Source of the DNA: Acetatifactor aquisgranensis | GTDB taxonomy: Bacteria; Bacillota; Clostridia; Lachnospirales; Lachnospiraceae | Length of the DNA stretch: 64,000 nucleotides | Reading direction: 5' to 3' | Assembly (NCBI RefSeq): GCF_943193215.1 | Contig: NZ_CALPDH010000017.1 | Span: 1-64,000 of the forward strand | In this document: positions 63,164 to 64,000 of the stretch, piece after piece | How positions within the stretch are numbered: position 1 is the first letter of the stretch | Layout of the letters: every line of letters begins with the position of its first letter | Translations under genes and position numbers: made by a program | Notes under the pieces: model-generated | What the model saw: only the letters and a program-made list of their open reading frames with translations | Database searches by the model: none | What the model was told of the DNA's origin: nothing

Positions 63164-64000
63164 TGAAACAGAAAACAAATATTACGGTCTTCTGGCGCAT
63201 ATGCTTCAAAGCGGAGATGGGTACACTCATAAAGGTATCCGCGATATGTTAGGAAAATATCTGTCAGGCGAAGCGGACTTTGAGGTGATAGAGGCTCTAT
63301 TTGCGACCAGCGAAGGAGATGAGCTCCTTTTTACAGATAATGATGGGAAAATAGAGCCTGTTTTGGAAGGAGATTTTCCTATAAGAAACAGCATTATAGA
63401 GAACCAAGCGGCAAGATTGCTTTCAAGAAGTCCATATGTGGGTCATTTCCTACAGAAGGATACGATTGAAAAATTGGAAAAAGCAACGGATATGGTTTCG
63501 GAGGACTGGAATCCAGATGTTATAACTTTAAAAAATGTATTTGAGAATGGCATTCGATTCGAGGATAGATTGTTCAATCATGAGATTGCTGTTATCGCAA
63601 AAGCGATATGCGAGAAGTCTGCAATCAAGTACGATAATGTGCGACCTGGGCGTGTTATAAAGAAAGCAGCTTTAGCTTTTCCCGTCAGGATAGAGTATTC
63701 GGTAGTAAATGACAGATTTCGTATAAATGCATATGAACCAGTGGAAATGCGGTTTATCAAGATGAACCTTGATACGATGTTGAATATTGACGCGACAGAT
63801 GAGACGACAGATATAGATTTGGAAACGGAATATGCAGAATTTATCAAAATCAATACTAGAAGAGTTGTGTTGGATGTGGAGGCGGTGGATCACATCATCG
63901 AGAGATGCTTTCGCGTCTTTTCGTATTATGATCGAAAGGCGCGTTATGATAAAGAAGCCCATGTTTACAGGTTGGAAATATCATACCTGAAAGCGGATGA
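63150..64000 (+). CDS. WYL-domain protein, second of a pair, cut by window end
   Basis: The frame opens at ATG 63150, inside the end of the preceding gene, and is still open at the last base, giving at least 283 residues: MILFDETENKYYGLLAHMLQ, then helices and a WYL-like region FPVRIEYSVVNDRFRINAYE with EMRFIKMNLDTML. It is shorter in its middle part than its neighbour but resembles it in overall plan. A second WYL paralog directly behind the first is a known arrangement in front of clostridial defence genes. The rest of the gene and its operon lie outside the window. Confidence 0.75.
   Translation, partial: MILFDETENKYYGLLAHMLQSGDGYTHKGIRDMLGKYLSGEADFEVIEALFATSEGDELLFTDNDGKIEPVLEGDFPIRNSIIENQAARLLSRSPYVGHFLQKDTIEKLEKATDMVSEDWNPDVITLKNVFENGIRFEDRLFNHEIAVIAKAICEKSAIKYDNVRPGRVIKKAALAFPVRIEYSVVNDRFRINAYEPVEMRFIKMNLDTMLNIDATDETTDIDLETEYAEFIKINTRRVVLDVEAVDHIIERCFRVFSYYDRKARYDKEAHVYRLEISYLKAD

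Overview
The window is a piece of a Firmicutes chromosome, most likely class Clostridia, family Lachnospiraceae. The evidence is clostridial families (DUF4317, DUF4250, CD3324-like, FeoA-FeoB fusion, PPi-type phosphofructokinase), strong AGGAGG-type ribosome binding sites, low-GC-type promoters in a moderately GC-rich genome, and lipobox lipoproteins. I see no rRNA, tRNA or CRISPR array.

Layout. (1) 0-15 kb is accessory DNA with many worn genes: a MerR/TipAS regulator with a predicted metalloprotease, Uma2, GNAT and SpoU proteins, two lipoproteins, and a decayed sensor kinase/ABC exporter cluster. In that cluster a response regulator stump is fused to the kinase and one permease carries a frameshift. 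An ISAs1-like transposase relic follows. (2) 15-24 kb holds an SGNH hydrolase, a complete two-component system, a probable type I toxin/antisense RNA locus, an XRE regulator, and a MacB-like ATPase with an FtsX permease. (3) 22-34 kb is mostly housekeeping: MATE exporter, FeoAB iron transporter behind a structured leader, PepC peptidase, YccF, DUF4317, a TPR lipoprotein, a cold-shock protein with a striking leader hairpin, an EIIA-like protein without the phospho-histidine, and a second SGNH hydrolase. Relics of mscL and an AAA-ATPase sit between them. (4) 34.6-38.3 kb is a copper module: double CsoR operator, csoR, and copA whose C-terminal metal-binding domain has its own ribosome binding site and start. 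(5) 38.3-46.5 kb is an AraC-controlled arabinoside-type operon: AraC regulator, propeller glycosidase, two permeases, binding protein and GH127. Two near-identical regulatory blocks precede the glycosidase and the first permease. (6) 46.5-58.3 kb has a decayed copy of the copA 3' end, a two-gene MotA/MotB-like motor resembling ZorAB, ClpB, an LCP protein, PPi-PFK, a GtrII-like membrane protein and a polysaccharide deacetylase. (7) 58.3-64 kb is AT-richer and looks like a defence or genomic island: an MNT-HEPN pair, a dead IS200 element, a nonsense-interrupted nucleotidyltransferase, TetR and YhcG fragments, and two adjacent WYL proteins, the second running off the window.

Most operons have readable control elements: a MerR promoter with a 19-bp spacer, CsoR palindromes, AraC-type direct repeats and intrinsic terminators. 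The least explained items are the ZorAB-like pair without effector genes, the type I toxin locus with mirrored promoters, the feoAB and csp leaders, and the WYL pair at the right edge.
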